From Paraburkholderia sp. FT54 (GTDB taxonomy: Bacteria > Pseudomonadota > Gammaproteobacteria > Burkholderiales > Burkholderiaceae): DNA of 64,000 nt. Made by a program: the position numbers and the translations under genes. How positions within the stretch are numbered: the first letter of the stretch is position 1; every line of letters begins with the position of its first letter. The stretch is from NCBI RefSeq assembly GCF_031585635.1, contig NZ_CP134195.1:1054001-1118000 (forward strand), written 5' to 3'. Below the pieces are notes generated by a model that did not search any database, had not been told where the DNA came from, and saw nothing but the letters and a program-made list of their open reading frames with translations. Below are positions 45,501 through 54,701 of the stretch, in pieces.

Positions 45501-45878
45501 CAGATAGCGGCCGGCGAGCGAGATGAACGTGGTGAGGGCCGCGCCCTTGTTGCCGCGTTCTTCTTTTTCGACCTGAACGATCAGTTCCTGGCCTTCACGC
45601 AAGGCGTCCTGGATGCGTGCGGAGCGCATGTCGACGCCGTCGCGGAAATACTGGCGGGCGACTTCCTTGAACGGCAGGAAGCCGTGACGGTCTTCGCCGT
45701 AGTTGACGAAACAGGCTTCGAGCGACGGCTCGATGCGAGTAATGATGCCCTTGTAAATATTGCCTTTGCGCTGTTCGCGCCCGGCGGTTTCGATGTCGAT
45801 ATCGATGAGTTTTTGCCCATCGACGATGGCGACGCGCAGTTCTTCCTGCTGCGTCGCATTGAACAACATGCGTTTCAT
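42594..45878 (-). CDS. rne: Ribonuclease E
   Basis: This 1094-residue endoribonuclease starts mRNA decay and trims rRNA and tRNA. The S1 domain is at about residues 38-125 ([19 protein letters not shown]). The catalytic DNase-I-like region has Asp residues in [11 protein letters not shown] and IDFIDMES near residues 303 and 346. The zinc link CPRCNGTG lies near residue 405. The C-terminal half is the degradosome scaffold, with Arg/Glu-rich repeats around residues 635-700 and a Val/Ala/Pro/Glu-rich tail. The 5' gap to rluC is long and structured. Scaffold length is large but normal for the group. Confidence 0.96.
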   Translation of the reverse strand: MKRMLFNATQQEELRVAIVDGQKLIDIDIETAGREQRKGNIYKGIITRIEPSLEACFVNYGEDRHGFLPFKEVARQYFRDGVDMRSARIQDALREGQELIVQVEKEERGNKGAALTTFISLAGRYLVLMPNNPRGGGVSRRIEGDDRQELRETMAQLQLPEGMSIIARTAGIGRSAEELQWDLNYLMQLWRAIEAASQSGSSGQPMLIYLESSLVIRAIRDYFQPDIGEILIDTTEIHDQARAFMDIVMPDNVSKVKRYHDDVPLFSRFQIEHQIETAYSRTVPLPSGGAIVIDHTEALVAIDVNSARATKGADIEETAARTNLEAADEVARQLRLRDLGGLIVIDFIDMESAKSQREVEQRLKDALKHDRARVQMGKISRFGLMELSRQRLRPALSEGSHVTCPRCNGTGHIRDTESSALQVLRIIQEEAMKENTAAIHCQVPVEVTAFLLNEKRAEINKIESRFKVNVVLIPNKHLDTPHYKLERLRHDDARLDEPRASWKMAEEAARELESETGYSKRAEEVKPKQEAAVKGITPEKPAPSAPVRPAATPAPVAVTPASGGFIGWLKNLFGMQPAAPAPAVPATTEKQTRPQRGERTERGERTGERAGDRNRNRRSGTGTRDAAARGEGVTGGRQGQGQQPSQRRDEREPREGREPREAREGREPREAREPRGNREPREAREGREPREAREPREGRETRDRDNRGAERAETAEAAPRGERQERGERRERGDRSERGERRKPQTETADALTQNEAQTAEELAQNQTALGENGAPVDQEAVAREGEERRRRRRGRRGGRREREEDVNGNLAADVAEAEGDNVSATDEAPVRTAHQPVERKPEVTEAKDMTPVEVVVAAVATETAVVTELHTATETPALAVEKAAKTETVVPVAQAPVAPAAVEPVAETPVAQAAAEPVEAAQAAPAASETVSLVEPVARVEAPAQAHVEAPAVAPVVETQAAAPAPVETAAPVVVEAPAAQPAPQAEIVEPQPVVAAVAPEVEPAAVEPAPVAVASQAPQQAPHHGAVSAEALKPVLEQAGLVWVNTDADKLRAAQEAAAQTVKPARVVRERKPLPALDSAPMQQVETGRHPQ
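43780..43975 (-). repeat. Arg/Glu-rich coding repeats in the RNase E scaffold
   Basis: Near-identical short units code for [19 protein letters not shown] protein sequence, about 65 residues long. They give alternating acidic and basic charge typical of RNA- or partner-binding disordered linkers. Confidence 0.75.
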
Positions 45879-46266
45879 TGAACGGCTCCAGAGCGGCTTA
45901 GCCAGCCCTTCGCTGCGCGGTTGTCAGTCGCGAGAGCGAAGCGGGCAGCGGCATGCCGCGCCTTATTGTGTTTTCACAAGCACGCTGGAGCGGGAAAGCT
46001 GGTGGGAGAATTGCCTGAGAGGGCCCGGCCCATTAGAAAATGGGGACGGTGCCGCAGGGCACATGCGAACACGGCTTCAAATAACGACCCGACACGCCGC
46101 GGGTTCTGCCGGCCGACCTTCGTAAGCCTCCGTCCACTCGCGCCGGTGCGCCAACTGGGCGCGTGACCGGAGGGTCGAAGGCTGCGGTCGTGCCGCAGCG
46201 GGAAGTTCGCGCAGTCGGCGCGTCTTTTCCTGCTGGGGGTGTCTCGCCTCATTTTGACGTCGCCAT

Positions 46267-46287
46267 GTCTTGTACTTTCTACAAGAC
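46267..46287. repeat. Perfect inverted repeat in the rne-rluC gap
   Basis: GTCTTGTA and TACAAGAC are separated by CTTTC. The 8-base arms have no T-run. It could be an operator or a hairpin in the rne leader. Confidence 0.75.
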
Positions 46288-46319
46288 GCCTCGGGCGCAC
46301 GCCGTATTTTCGCAACCTG

Positions 46320-46363
46320 CAGCTTCGTACAGCAGGGCGTCAGACCGCCCGATACCGAAGCTG
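46320..46363 (-). promoter_or_regulatory. Nested hairpin, possible rne leader structure
   Basis: Outer arms AGCTTCG and CGAAGCT enclose inner arms GGGCG and CGCCC with internal loops. On the plus strand a TTCTTTTTT run follows. Read on the minus strand it could be part of the rne 5' leader. Confidence 0.4.
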
Positions 46364-46609
46364 AAAGTTAAATTCTTTTTTACCAAAATTCCGTTACCGT
46401 CGAAGCCGACCTTGACCGAACGCGCCTGTGGGCGCCGTCCCTGCCGGGCACTGACTTCGTGCGTGCAACTTGTTGCATCTCATTTTCAGGGTGAGCAACC
46501 AGACCCCGGCGCAAGTAAAATAACGGTTTATCGCTTGCACCTGCGCAATCCGCCCGAATTCCGGACACTGCGCCGGCCGCCGCAGACTGCTGGGCAAATT
46601 ATATTCAGA

Positions 46610-47635
46610 ATGAAAGAGTTAGGCAAAATATCCCAGAAATCGGTCGCAAGCGACCAGGTCTCGATGATCGAGATCGACGACAGTGCGGCCGGACAGCGCA
46701 TCGACAACTTCTTGTTACGCGTCTGTAAAGGCGTGCCGAAAAGCCATATTTATCGCATCCTGCGCAGCGGGGAAGTGCGCGTGAATAAGGGCCGGATAGA
46801 CGCGCAATACCGTCTCGAGCTCGGCGATCTGGTGCGCGTGCCGCCCATTCGCGTCGCTCAACAGAACGAAGCGGCCGTCCAGGCGCCGGTGCCGGCCGCC
46901 CATTTCAAGATTATTTTTGAAGATGATCACCTGCTCGTGATCGACAAACCGGCCGGCGTGGCGGTGCACGGCGGCAGCGGCGTCGCGTTCGGCGTGATCG
47001 AGCAGATGCGCGAGGCGCGTCCGCAGGCGAAATTCCTCGAATTGGTGCATCGGCTGGATCGGGAGACGTCCGGTATCTTGATGCTCGCCAAGAAGCGCTC
47101 GGCGCTCGTCAATCTGCACGAGCAGATTCGCGAGAACAGAATGGATAAGCGCTACTATGCTTGCGTTCACGGCGACTGGGCGAGCGACTGGGGCCGCCGC
47201 CGCGCAGTCAAGGAGCCGCTGCACAAGTATTTGACGGCCGACGGCGAGCGCCGCGTGCGCGTGCAGCCGGACGGTCTGGCGTCGCATACGGTCTTCAATC
47301 TGATCGACCGCTGGCCGGGATACGCGCTGATCGAGGCGGAACTGAAGACCGGCCGCACGCATCAGATTCGCGTCCACTTGCAGCATCTGGAACTGCCGAT
47401 CGTCGGCGACGCCAAATACGGCGACTTCGCGCTGAACAAGGCGCTGGCACGCGCCAACGCCAAGCCCGGCCTGAAACGCATGTTCCTGCACGCTTACCGG
47501 TTGAAGCTCACGCACCCGGCAACCGGCGCGCCGCTGCAGTTCGAGGCGCCGTTGCCGGCCGAATGCCGCAGCTTCATCGCACAGCTCAACGAATTACGAA
47601 ATGGGTCACACCCGGAGACGACACCGCATGGCTAG
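46610..47635 (+). CDS. rluC: 23S rRNA pseudouridine synthase RluC
   Basis: This 341-residue protein has an N-terminal S4 domain (about residues 25-85) and a catalytic domain. HRLDRETSGILMLAKK carries the catalytic Asp near residue 150. TGRTHQIRVHLQHL follows near 250. RluC modifies U955, U2504 and U2580 of E. coli 23S RNA. The chosen ATG at 46610 gives the family length; the frame opens at 46163 but the upstream part is not conserved. It overlaps the HAD gene by eight bases. Confidence 0.94.
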   Translation: MKELGKISQKSVASDQVSMIEIDDSAAGQRIDNFLLRVCKGVPKSHIYRILRSGEVRVNKGRIDAQYRLELGDLVRVPPIRVAQQNEAAVQAPVPAAHFKIIFEDDHLLVIDKPAGVAVHGGSGVAFGVIEQMREARPQAKFLELVHRLDRETSGILMLAKKRSALVNLHEQIRENRMDKRYYACVHGDWASDWGRRRAVKEPLHKYLTADGERRVRVQPDGLASHTVFNLIDRWPGYALIEAELKTGRTHQIRVHLQHLELPIVGDAKYGDFALNKALARANAKPGLKRMFLHAYRLKLTHPATGAPLQFEAPLPAECRSFIAQLNELRNGSHPETTPHG

Positions 47636-48287
47636 AGAGCAATTTGATCTGATCGTCTTCGACTGGGACGGGACGCTGATGGATTCGACCGCGCACATTA
47701 CGCGCAGCATCCAGTCGGCGTGCCGCGATCTCGGTTTGCCGGTTCCCGCCGACGAGGCGGCCAGTTATGTCATCGGCCTCGGTTTGCGCGACGCGCTGCA
47801 AATCGCCGCGCCCACGCTGGATCCGTCCGACTATCCGCGGCTGGCCGAGCGCTATCGCTTCCATTATCTGGTGAAGGATCAGACGACCGAGCTGTTCGTC
47901 GGTGTGCGCGAGATGCTGCAGGAATTGCGCGATCAGGGTTATCTGCTGGCCGTGGCGACGGGCAAGAGCCGCGTCGGTCTGAATCGAGCCCTGGATCAGT
48001 CGCGCCTGACGAGCCTGTTCGACGGCACCCGCTGCGCCGACGAGACCTTCTCGAAGCCGCACCCGGCGATGTTGCACGAATTGACGCGCGAATTGGGGCA
48101 GGACAACGCACGCACGGTGATGGTCGGTGACACGACGCACGATCTGCAAATGGCGATCAACGCGGGCGTTGCGGGCATTGGTGTCACGTACGGGGCGCAT
48201 CCTGCGGATTCGTTGAGCGCGTTGTCGCCGAAATTCGTTGCGTCGAGCGTCAGTGTGCTGTCCGGCTGGCTGCGAGAGAACGCATGA
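47628..48287 (+). CDS. HAD-superfamily hydrolase (phosphoglycolate phosphatase-like)
   Basis: This 219-residue protein has the HAD motif I DWDGTLMDS near residue 11. Motif II is VATGKSRVG near 106 and motif III/IV FSKPHP and MVGDTTHDLQMA near residues 142-170. The sequence fits the Gph-like class that acts on phosphoglycolate or related small phosphates. ATG at 47628 has GGAGA before it and overlaps rluC. The next gene, a Rieske protein, overlaps by four bases. Confidence 0.92.
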   Translation: MAREQFDLIVFDWDGTLMDSTAHITRSIQSACRDLGLPVPADEAASYVIGLGLRDALQIAAPTLDPSDYPRLAERYRFHYLVKDQTTELFVGVREMLQELRDQGYLLAVATGKSRVGLNRALDQSRLTSLFDGTRCADETFSKPHPAMLHELTRELGQDNARTVMVGDTTHDLQMAINAGVAGIGVTYGAHPADSLSALSPKFVASSVSVLSGWLRENA

Positions 48288-48688
48288 GCACCGCTGCCAC
48301 GCAAGCGCCGGCGGAGGCGGTTCGCGTCTGCGCGTCGGACGAACTGGTTGACGGCGGTGCGGGTGTGCGCCACGCGGCGAAACTCGGCGGCGGTGACGTC
48401 GTCGTATTTTTTGTTCGCTATGACGGCCGCGCATACGGCTACCTGAACCGCTGTGCCCACGTGCCGATGGAGCTGGATTGGGCCGAGGGGCAGTTCTTCG
48501 AATCGTCCGGTTTATACTTGATGTGCGCTACACATGGCGCGATTTACGCGCCGGATACGGGCAAATGCGTCGGTGGACCGTGCCGTGGCGGCAGATTGCG
48601 GCCGGTTCAGGTGGACGAACGCGATACGCCGGAAGGCCGTGCCGTATTCTGGCTGCCGGACGGCGAACTCCGCCCGGCCACACTCTGA
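48284..48688 (+). CDS. Rieske [2Fe-2S] domain protein
   Basis: This 134-residue single-domain protein has cluster ligands C and H in NRCAHVPMELDW near residue 57, and C-x2-H in LMCATHGAIYAPDTGKC near residue 81. It is a soluble electron-transfer or regulatory protein; no oxygenase gene is adjacent. It starts in ATGA overlap with the HAD gene and is followed by the S49 peptidase gene after 32 bases, suggesting one operon with rluC. Confidence 0.92.
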   Translation: MSTAATQAPAEAVRVCASDELVDGGAGVRHAAKLGGGDVVVFFVRYDGRAYGYLNRCAHVPMELDWAEGQFFESSGLYLMCATHGAIYAPDTGKCVGGPCRGGRLRPVQVDERDTPEGRAVFWLPDGELRPATL

Positions 48689-48720
48689 TTTTTCTCCCCT
48701 AGACCTTTCCACTGCACCGC

Positions 48721-49725
48721 ATGTCCGACAATTTGACTCCCGAGCCGAAGGAACCGTCCCTGACAGGCCACCCCCGCACGTCTGCCGATGAACCGGGCTG
48801 GGAACGCGCCGCGCTCGAGCGAATCGCGCTCGCGGCGATCAACGAGCAGCGCGCGGCACGGCGCTGGAGGATCTTTTTCCGTTTCGTTTTCCTCATCGTA
48901 GTGCTGCTGGCGATATGGGCTGCCATCGACTTCTCCGGCGACAAGGTCGCCGCCACCGGCCGTCACACCGCCATGGTGACGCTTGACGGCGAGATATCGG
49001 CGGATACGAACGCAAACGCGGAAGATGTCGACACGGCGCTGCAAAGCGCATTCGACGACGCGGGTACCGCGGGCGTGATTCTGCGCTGCAATAGCCCGGG
49101 CGGCAGTCCGGTGCAGGCGGGCATCATCTACGGCGAAATTCGCCGCTTGCGCGCCAAATATCCGTCGATTCCGCTGTATGTCGTCGTGGGCGACATGTGT
49201 GCGTCGGGCGGCTACTATGCAGCCGCGGCGGCCGACAAGATTTACGTGGATAAGGCGAGCATCGTCGGTTCGATCGGGGTGTTGATGGACAGCTTCGGTT
49301 TTACCGGCTTGATGGATAAGCTGGGGATTCAGCGGCGTCTGCACACATCGGGTGAGAACAAGGGTTTCTTCGATCCGTTCTCGCCGGAAACGCCGAAGAT
49401 GGACGAACATGCGCAGGATATGCTCGATCAGATCCACGCGCAGTTCATCGACGCGGTACGCCAGGGCCGCGGCAAGCGTCTGCATGAAACGCCGGATATG
49501 TTCTCCGGCCTTTTCTGGACCGGCCAGAAGAGTGTTGAACTCGGCCTTGCCGACGGTTTCGGCGACGCGGACTACGTGGCGCGTGACCTCTTCAAGGCGC
49601 CGGATATCGTCGACTACACCGTTAAGGAGAGTATTACGGACCGTGTTGCGCGCAGATTCGGCGCGGCGGTTGGTAGCGGCGCGGTTCACGCCATGGCGCT
49701 CGGCGGGAAGATGAATCTGCGTTGA
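48721..49725 (+). CDS. S49 family signal peptide peptidase (SppA-like)
   Basis: This 334-residue protein has a cytoplasmic N-terminus and one membrane anchor at about residues 56-78. It then has the S49 domain, with NSPGGSPVQAGIIYGEI near residue 125 and the catalytic serine region CASGGYYAAAAADKIY near 160. A lysine partner is expected in VDKASIVGSIGVLMDS just after. It is the short, single-domain type that works as a multimer on cleaved signal peptides. It ends the rluC-HAD-Rieske operon, and a strong terminator follows. Confidence 0.94.
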   Translation: MSDNLTPEPKEPSLTGHPRTSADEPGWERAALERIALAAINEQRAARRWRIFFRFVFLIVVLLAIWAAIDFSGDKVAATGRHTAMVTLDGEISADTNANAEDVDTALQSAFDDAGTAGVILRCNSPGGSPVQAGIIYGEIRRLRAKYPSIPLYVVVGDMCASGGYYAAAAADKIYVDKASIVGSIGVLMDSFGFTGLMDKLGIQRRLHTSGENKGFFDPFSPETPKMDEHAQDMLDQIHAQFIDAVRQGRGKRLHETPDMFSGLFWTGQKSVELGLADGFGDADYVARDLFKAPDIVDYTVKESITDRVARRFGAAVGSGAVHAMALGGKMNLR

Positions 49726-49745
49726 TCTGTTCTCATTAACTGAAA

Positions 49746-49785
49746 AAGCCCCGCGCGATCCGGATTCGATGATCGCGCGGGGCTT
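49746..49785. terminator. Terminator after the S49 peptidase gene
   Basis: A 15-base perfect stem (AAGCCCCGCGCGATC and its complement) with a ten-base loop lies between convergent genes. It is preceded by an A-run and followed by TTCTTGTTTTT. Confidence 0.85.
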
Positions 49786-49819
49786 CTTGTTTTTCGCTTC
49801 TTTTTCTATCCGGCTTGGG

Positions 49820-50539
49820 TCAAACGGCAAGGATTAGAAAAATAGCCGGTCGCTTGTGCAGATCGATCACCGGTTTTTTCTTCCAGTCGGCCACGGTGCG
49901 GCTGGCGATGGTTTCCGTTTCCAGCGTCAGATCGACCGCAACGCAAACCAGCGTGGATGGCGCGCACGTCGCCAGCAGCGTGTCGAGCAACGCGCGATTC
50001 CGGTAGGGCGTCTCGATAAAGATTTGCGTCTGTTTGCCTTTGCGCGACTGCTGCTCCAGATCGCGCAGACGCTTGGCCCGCTCCGCGGCGTCGACCGGCA
50101 AGTACCCATGGAACGCAAAGCTCTGGCCGTTGAGCCCTGAAGCCATCAAAGCCAGCAGGATCGAGCTCGGGCCGACGAACGGCACAACCTTCACGCCGCG
50201 TTCATGCGCACGGCGCACCAGCAGGGCGCCGGGGTCGGCGACTGCGGGACAGCCTGCTTCGGACACGAGGCCCGCGTCGGTACCCGCGAGAAGCGGCGCG
50301 AGCAGCTTGTCGATTTCGCCAGCCGGTGTGTTGACATTCAGTTCACGAATCTCGATTTCCTGGATCGGCCGTTCGGTGCCGACTTTTTTCAGAAAAGCGC
50401 GCGTGGTTTTCGCGTTTTCGCCTATGTAATAGTGAAGGGAAGCCGCGCGCGCACGCACCGGTGCGGGCAGGACGGCGTCGAGCGCCTCGGCGTCGCCTTC
50501 GCCCAGTGTGTTCGGAATCAGATAGAGCGTGCCGCTCAT
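49820..50539 (-). CDS. SAM-dependent methyltransferase, RsmI-like tetrapyrrole methylase fold
   Basis: This 239-residue protein begins MSGTLYLIPNTLGEGD. It contains GTDAGLVSEAGCPAVADPG near residue 88 and VPFVGPSSILLALMASG near 120, as in RsmI/CobA-type methylases. RsmI itself modifies C1402 of 16S rRNA, but this shorter form may act on another target. Its start overlaps the maf stop by four bases (ATGA). Codon use resembles its neighbours. Confidence 0.9.
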   Translation of the reverse strand: MSGTLYLIPNTLGEGDAEALDAVLPAPVRARAASLHYYIGENAKTTRAFLKKVGTERPIQEIEIRELNVNTPAGEIDKLLAPLLAGTDAGLVSEAGCPAVADPGALLVRRAHERGVKVVPFVGPSSILLALMASGLNGQSFAFHGYLPVDAAERAKRLRDLEQQSRKGKQTQIFIETPYRNRALLDTLLATCAPSTLVCVAVDLTLETETIASRTVADWKKKPVIDLHKRPAIFLILAV

Positions 50540-51153
50540 TGAGCCCCCAATAGTGGATAGCCGACTGCGAGCAGCATGCGCGACAGTGCGATCAACGGCA
50601 GGCCGATGAGCGCGGTGGGGTCGTCGGAATGGATGGCCTCGAGCAAGGCGATGCCGAGCCCTTCGGATTTGGCGCTGCCCGCGACGTCGTAAGGCGTTTC
50701 CGCCAGCAGATAGGCCTCCAGCGCAGCGTCCGGCAGATTGCGGAATTGCACGCGCGTAATCACGTCGATGGCTTGCGCATTTCCTGAACGGCTGTCGAAC
50801 AGGCACAGCGCACTATGAAACAGCACTTCGCGGCCGCGCATCGCCTGCAATTGCGCAAGCGCTTTGTCGTGCGTGCCCGGCTTGCCGATCTGCAGACCGT
50901 CGTAGGTGGCGACCTGGTCGGAGCCGATCACGAGCGCGGCTTCACCGCTACCGAGTCCGTCGGCGGCCGCGCGAGCCTTGGCCTGCGCGAGCCGCAGCGC
51001 GGTGACTTCGGGCGTTTCACCGGCGAGCGGCATCTCGTCGATCGCGGGCACGACGACATCGAACGGCACGCGCAGACGTTCGAGCAGTTTGCGACGATAC
51101 GGCGAACTCGACGCCAGAATCAGGCGTGGCGGGCGATTGGAGGAATCTGGCAT
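50536..51153 (-). CDS. maf: Maf family nucleotide pyrophosphatase (YceF type)
   Basis: This 205-residue protein hydrolyses non-standard nucleotides. The Maf phosphate loop SSSPYRRKLLERL lies near residue 15, and GSDQVATYDGLQIGKPG near 82 carries the catalytic acid. EGLGIALLEAIHSDDPTALIGLPL is near 170. The YceF type prefers m7GTP, and its position beside yceD matches that subgroup. The frame opens at 51240, but MPDSSNRPP at 51153 starts the family sequence. Confidence 0.94.
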   Translation of the reverse strand: MPDSSNRPPRLILASSSPYRRKLLERLRVPFDVVVPAIDEMPLAGETPEVTALRLAQAKARAAADGLGSGEAALVIGSDQVATYDGLQIGKPGTHDKALAQLQAMRGREVLFHSALCLFDSRSGNAQAIDVITRVQFRNLPDAALEAYLLAETPYDVAGSAKSEGLGIALLEAIHSDDPTALIGLPLIALSRMLLAVGYPLLGAQ

Positions 51154-51396
51154 GGGTATGAACGGCAAGAGAGGCGGGGCGTACGGGGCTACGCGAAGCT
51201 CGCGAGTGTACGGGCTTAAGTGTTTGACTCGAAAAGACAAAACGGATATGATTTCGGGCTTTTCATCGGTATGCTTGCGCTAAGCGGGTCTCGGTGTGGG
51301 TCAATTGCAGTGCCAACTGCGACAAACACTTGAGCCGACTGGCTGTCTCGCAAATCGGTTACATCCGGCGAAATCCTTGCCGACGCAGGAGCGCAC

Positions 51397-52041
51397 ATGA
51401 CTCAACATCCTGGCAACCCTGCAGGTCTGTCCGACCCGCATGATATCGATCTGTTCGAATTTGCGCGGAGTGGGCGTCAGGCCGCGGGTGTCGTGCGCGT
51501 CTCGCAACTGCCGCGCATGTTAAACGAAGTCCCGGCAGAAGCGCCAGACCGCGATACCACGTTCACGTGGCAAGCCGAAGGGGCGACGCAGCCGGAATTG
51601 CAGGACGACGGCAGCGAGGGTCCCCAGCCTTATTTGAGGATGGCGATTCACGGCTCTGCCTGGCTCGAATGTCAGCGGTGCATGACACCGTACTTGCAGG
51701 CATTCAACGTCGACGCAACTTACCGGATCGTCAACACTGAGGCGGAAGCCGAAGAGTTTCCGCTCGACGAGGATGAAGTCGAAGTGATCGTGGGTTCGAA
51801 CCATTTCGATCTCATCGACTTGATCGAAGAAGAGTTGCTGCTTTCCTTGCCGCTCGTGCCCAAGCACGAGGTTTGCCCCGAAGTGCACGAGAGTCTCGTC
51901 TCTGGTGTAGCCGGTGCTGAAGGCGAGGGCGACGAGGGTGCACTGGACGAAGCGTGTGAGGGCGGCGAGCCCGAACGGCCCAATCCGTTTGCGGCGCTCC
52001 GGAGTCTGAAGCGCGATGAGCCGGACGACAAGAAGCACTGA
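51397..52041 (+). CDS. yceD: YceD family protein (DUF177), 50S assembly-related
   Basis: This 214-residue acidic protein has the DUF177 core, which includes CQRCMTPYLQAFNVDATYRI near residue 90 and DLIDLIEEELLLSLPLVPKHEVC near 135. The cysteines may bind zinc. The family is nearly always next to rpmF and in plants affects 23S rRNA. The C-terminal part is longer than in E. coli and ends Arg/Lys-rich. It is divergent from maf. Confidence 0.93.
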   Translation: MTQHPGNPAGLSDPHDIDLFEFARSGRQAAGVVRVSQLPRMLNEVPAEAPDRDTTFTWQAEGATQPELQDDGSEGPQPYLRMAIHGSAWLECQRCMTPYLQAFNVDATYRIVNTEAEAEEFPLDEDEVEVIVGSNHFDLIDLIEEELLLSLPLVPKHEVCPEVHESLVSGVAGAEGEGDEGALDEACEGGEPERPNPFAALRSLKRDEPDDKKH

Positions 52042-52069
52042 ACAGTTGCATGGGAGCGCGATGCGGGCG

Positions 52070-52089
52070 CATTGGCCATTCGGCCAATG
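52070..52089. repeat. Perfect inverted repeat before rpmF
   Basis: CATTGGCC and GGCCAATG are separated by ATTC. The 8-base arms have no T-run. It lies about 25 bases upstream of the candidate rpmF -10 box, so it may be a protein site or a weak hairpin. Confidence 0.7.
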
Positions 52090-52109
52090 GCGGAGACCGG
52101 ATCGGGCTG

Positions 52110-52118
52110 TGTTAGAAT
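52110..52118 (+). promoter_or_regulatory. Candidate extended -10 promoter of rpmF
   Basis: TGT followed by TAGAAT gives an extended -10 box, 25 bases before the rpmF start. The -35 position is poor. Confidence 0.4.
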
Positions 52119-52142
52119 TCGGAAAATTTTTAGGAGTAAGTC

Positions 52143-52322
52143 ATGGCAGTTCAACAAAATAAGAAGTCGCCGTCGAAGCGCGGCATGCACCGTTCGCACG
52201 ATTTCCTGACGGCGGCGCCGCTGGCCGTCGAGCCGAGCACGGGCGAAGTGCATCTGCGTCACCACGTTAGCCCGAACGGCTACTATCGCGGCAAGAAAGT
52301 CGTCAAGACGAAGAACGACTAA
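52143..52322 (+). CDS. rpmF: 50S ribosomal protein L32
   Basis: This 59-residue ribosomal protein matches bL32 over its whole length. It starts [20 protein letters not shown] and contains [19 protein letters not shown]. It lacks the cysteines of the zinc form, so it is the zinc-independent type. The ribosome site TAGGAG is seven bases before the ATG. It lies between yceD and plsX, as in E. coli. Confidence 0.97.
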
Positions 52323-52399
52323 TCGTTTCACTGCGTTGCGCCCTGTGGCGTTTCGCGTGGCGATCGGCTCGCTTGACATTTTCCCGGCTCGGCAAAAAG

Positions 52400-52423
52400 G
52401 CGGCATTCAATTGCCGCTTTTTT
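52400..52423 (+). terminator. Terminator between rpmF and plsX
   Basis: GCGGCA, a six-base loop and TGCCGC are followed by six T. It lies inside the yceD-rpmF-plsX string and may trim readthrough so L32 is made in excess. Confidence 0.75.
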
Positions 52424-52494
52424 GTGTCGATCGCAGTTGGCGCTTTAGCGCTCATTGCGGTTCCATGCAGGGCGCCTGAAATTCGTCGCACTCC

Positions 52495-53601
52495 ATGACA
52501 GTAAAGCTCACGATAGATTGCATGGGAGGCGACCACGGCCCGTCCGTGACCGTTCCCGCTGCCGTCAACTTCGTTCGATCGCATCCCGATGCTGAGCTGC
52601 TGCTCGTCGGCATTGAAAGTGCGATTCGTGCGCAGCTGAAGAAGTTGAAGGCTCAGGGCCTGCCGGCGCTGACCGTCGTGCCCGCTTCCGAGATCGTCGC
52701 CATGGACGATCCGGTCGAAGTCGCGCTGCGCAAGAAAAAAGATTCGTCCATGCGCGTGGCGCTAAACCGCGTCAAGGAAGGCGAGGCGCAAGCCTGCATT
52801 TCCGCCGGCAACACCGGCGCGCTGATGGCGGTCTCGCGCTATGTGCTGAAAACGCTGTCGGGCATCGAACGCCCGGCCATCGCGTCGGCACTGCCCAATC
52901 CCAATGGCTACACGATGATGCTCGACCTGGGCGCCAACGTCGACTGCGAGCCGCAGCATCTGCTGCAGTTCGCGGAGATGGGGCACGCGCTCGTGTCCGC
53001 GCTCGAGGGCAAGGAGCGGCCCACCATCGGCCTGCTCAACATCGGCGAAGAAGTCATCAAGGGCAACGACACCATCAAACGTGCCGGCGAACTGCTGCGC
53101 GCGAGTACACTTAACTTTCACGGTAACGTTGAAGGCAACGATATCTTCAAGGGCACGGTCGACGTGATCGTCTGCGACGGTTTTGTCGGCAATGTCGCGC
53201 TGAAGACGTCGGAAGGCCTCGCGCAGATGCTGTCCAACATCATCAAGGAAGAGTTCGGCCGTTCGTGGCTGACCAAGGTGATGGCGGTGCTTGCCTTGCC
53301 GGTATTGATGCGTTTCAAGAAACGCGTCGATCATCGGCAATACAATGGTGCCGCGTTGCTCGGCCTGCGCGGGCTGGTGATCAAAAGTCACGGTTCGGCG
53401 GATGCTTACGGGTTTGAGTGGGCTATCAAACGCGGGTATGATGCCGTCAAAAACGGCGTGCTGGAACGCCTTGCGCGAGCGATGGAAGAGAACGCGGGTT
53501 CTCTCGAACAGGCGGCGCGCGACGCGAGCGGTGCGGGTCAGGCAAGCCCCATCGCAGGCCAGCCAGCCGAGCCCTACGCTGCGCAATCCTCGAAGGCATA
53601 A
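52495..53601 (+). CDS. plsX: Phosphate acyltransferase PlsX
   Basis: This 368-residue enzyme makes acyl-phosphate from acyl-ACP for phospholipid synthesis with PlsY. The N-terminus shows [10 protein letters not shown] near residue 7. Later segments are [17 protein letters not shown] near 101 and [19 protein letters not shown] near 222. Family length is normal plus a short Ala/Ser-rich tail. It overlaps fabH by one base (TAATG). Confidence 0.96.
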   Translation: MTVKLTIDCMGGDHGPSVTVPAAVNFVRSHPDAELLLVGIESAIRAQLKKLKAQGLPALTVVPASEIVAMDDPVEVALRKKKDSSMRVALNRVKEGEAQACISAGNTGALMAVSRYVLKTLSGIERPAIASALPNPNGYTMMLDLGANVDCEPQHLLQFAEMGHALVSALEGKERPTIGLLNIGEEVIKGNDTIKRAGELLRASTLNFHGNVEGNDIFKGTVDVIVCDGFVGNVALKTSEGLAQMLSNIIKEEFGRSWLTKVMAVLALPVLMRFKKRVDHRQYNGAALLGLRGLVIKSHGSADAYGFEWAIKRGYDAVKNGVLERLARAMEENAGSLEQAARDASGAGQASPIAGQPAEPYAAQSSKA

Positions 53602-54590
53602 TGGCTCAATCGACAATTTATTCCCGCGTGCTGGGCACCGGCAGCTATCTGCCGCCCAACCGCGTCACCAATCAGGATCTGGCCGAACGTCTCGCAAAGC
53701 AGGGCGTCGAGACGAGCGACGAATGGATCGTCGCCCGCACGGGCATTCATGCGCGTCACTTCGCCGACTCCGATGTCACGACCAGCGATCTCGCGCTCAT
53801 CGCTTCGCAACGCGCGATCGAAGCCGCGGATATCGACCCGCAATCCATCGATCTGATCATCGTCGCCACTTCCACGCCGGACTTCGTGTTTCCGAGTACG
53901 GCGTGCCTGTTGCAGAACAAGCTCGGCATCAAGAACCACGGCGCTGCATTCGATGTGCAGGCCGTCTGTTCCGGTTTTGCCTACGCGGTGGCTACGGCGG
54001 ACAGCTTCATTCGCAGCGGCCAGCATCGCACGGCGCTCGTGATTGGCGCGGAAACCTTCTCACGCATTCTCGACTTCAACGACCGCACCACTTGCGTGTT
54101 GTTTGGCGACGGCGCGGGCGCGGTGATCCTGCAGGCGTCCGAAGAACCCGGCGTGCTGGCGAACGCGTTGCATGCCGACGGCAGCCATTCGAACATTCTG
54201 TGCACGCCAGGCAACGTGAATGGCGGCGTGGTCGCCGGCAGCGCGTTCCTGCATATGGACGGGCAAGCCGTGTTCAAGCTCGCCGTCAACGTGCTGGAAA
54301 AGGTCGCGGTCGAAGCACTCGAGAAAGCCAATCTGTCGGCTGAACAGATCGACTGGCTGATTCCGCATCAGGCGAATATCCGCATCATGCAAAGCACTTG
54401 CCGCAAGCTCGGCTTGCCGCAGGAACGCATGGTCGTCACAGTGGGCGAGCACGGCAACACGTCGGCTGCGTCCATTCCGCTCGCATTCGACGTCGCGGTG
54501 CGCGACGGCCGCATCAAGCGCGGCCAGAACGTGCTGATCGAAGGTGTCGGCGGCGGCTTCACGTGGGGCGCGTCGGTTATCCGCTACTGA
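53601..54590 (+). CDS. fabH: 3-oxoacyl-ACP synthase III
   Basis: This 329-residue enzyme starts fatty acid chains by condensing acetyl-CoA with malonyl-ACP. The active cysteine is in [17 protein letters not shown] near residue 122, the His in [10 protein letters not shown] near 256, and the Asn in [15 protein letters not shown] near 286. The length fits the family. It overlaps plsX by one base and is followed by fabD after a 111-base gap. Confidence 0.97.
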   Translation: MAQSTIYSRVLGTGSYLPPNRVTNQDLAERLAKQGVETSDEWIVARTGIHARHFADSDVTTSDLALIASQRAIEAADIDPQSIDLIIVATSTPDFVFPSTACLLQNKLGIKNHGAAFDVQAVCSGFAYAVATADSFIRSGQHRTALVIGAETFSRILDFNDRTTCVLFGDGAGAVILQASEEPGVLANALHADGSHSNILCTPGNVNGGVVAGSAFLHMDGQAVFKLAVNVLEKVAVEALEKANLSAEQIDWLIPHQANIRIMQSTCRKLGLPQERMVVTVGEHGNTSAASIPLAFDVAVRDGRIKRGQNVLIEGVGGGFTWGASVIRY

Positions 54591-54701
54591 TAGCGGCGAC
54601 GTTATGGCGAGCGCGCTTCACGGCGCTCGGCTACGCTTGAGCGCGTTCGCCGTCAACTGGGCGCGCCACCCACATCTGACTAAATCGATTTTGGGGACGA
54701 T

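Larger units (their letters stand above)
45879..46609. other. Divergent region between rne and rluC
   Basis: This gap of 731 bases contains two notable hairpins (46267-46287 and 46320-46363), an AT-rich stretch 46365-46395, and another at 46505-46535. It should hold the rne leader and promoter and the rluC promoter. No convincing gene was seen. In E. coli the rne leader folds to control its own decay; a similar role here is inference. Confidence 0.6.

Noticed and set aside
42411..45881. Plus-strand open frame of more than 1100 codons
   Set aside because: It lies opposite rne and has Arg/Leu/Phe-rich repetitive sequence from GC codon bias. No family, no ribosome site.
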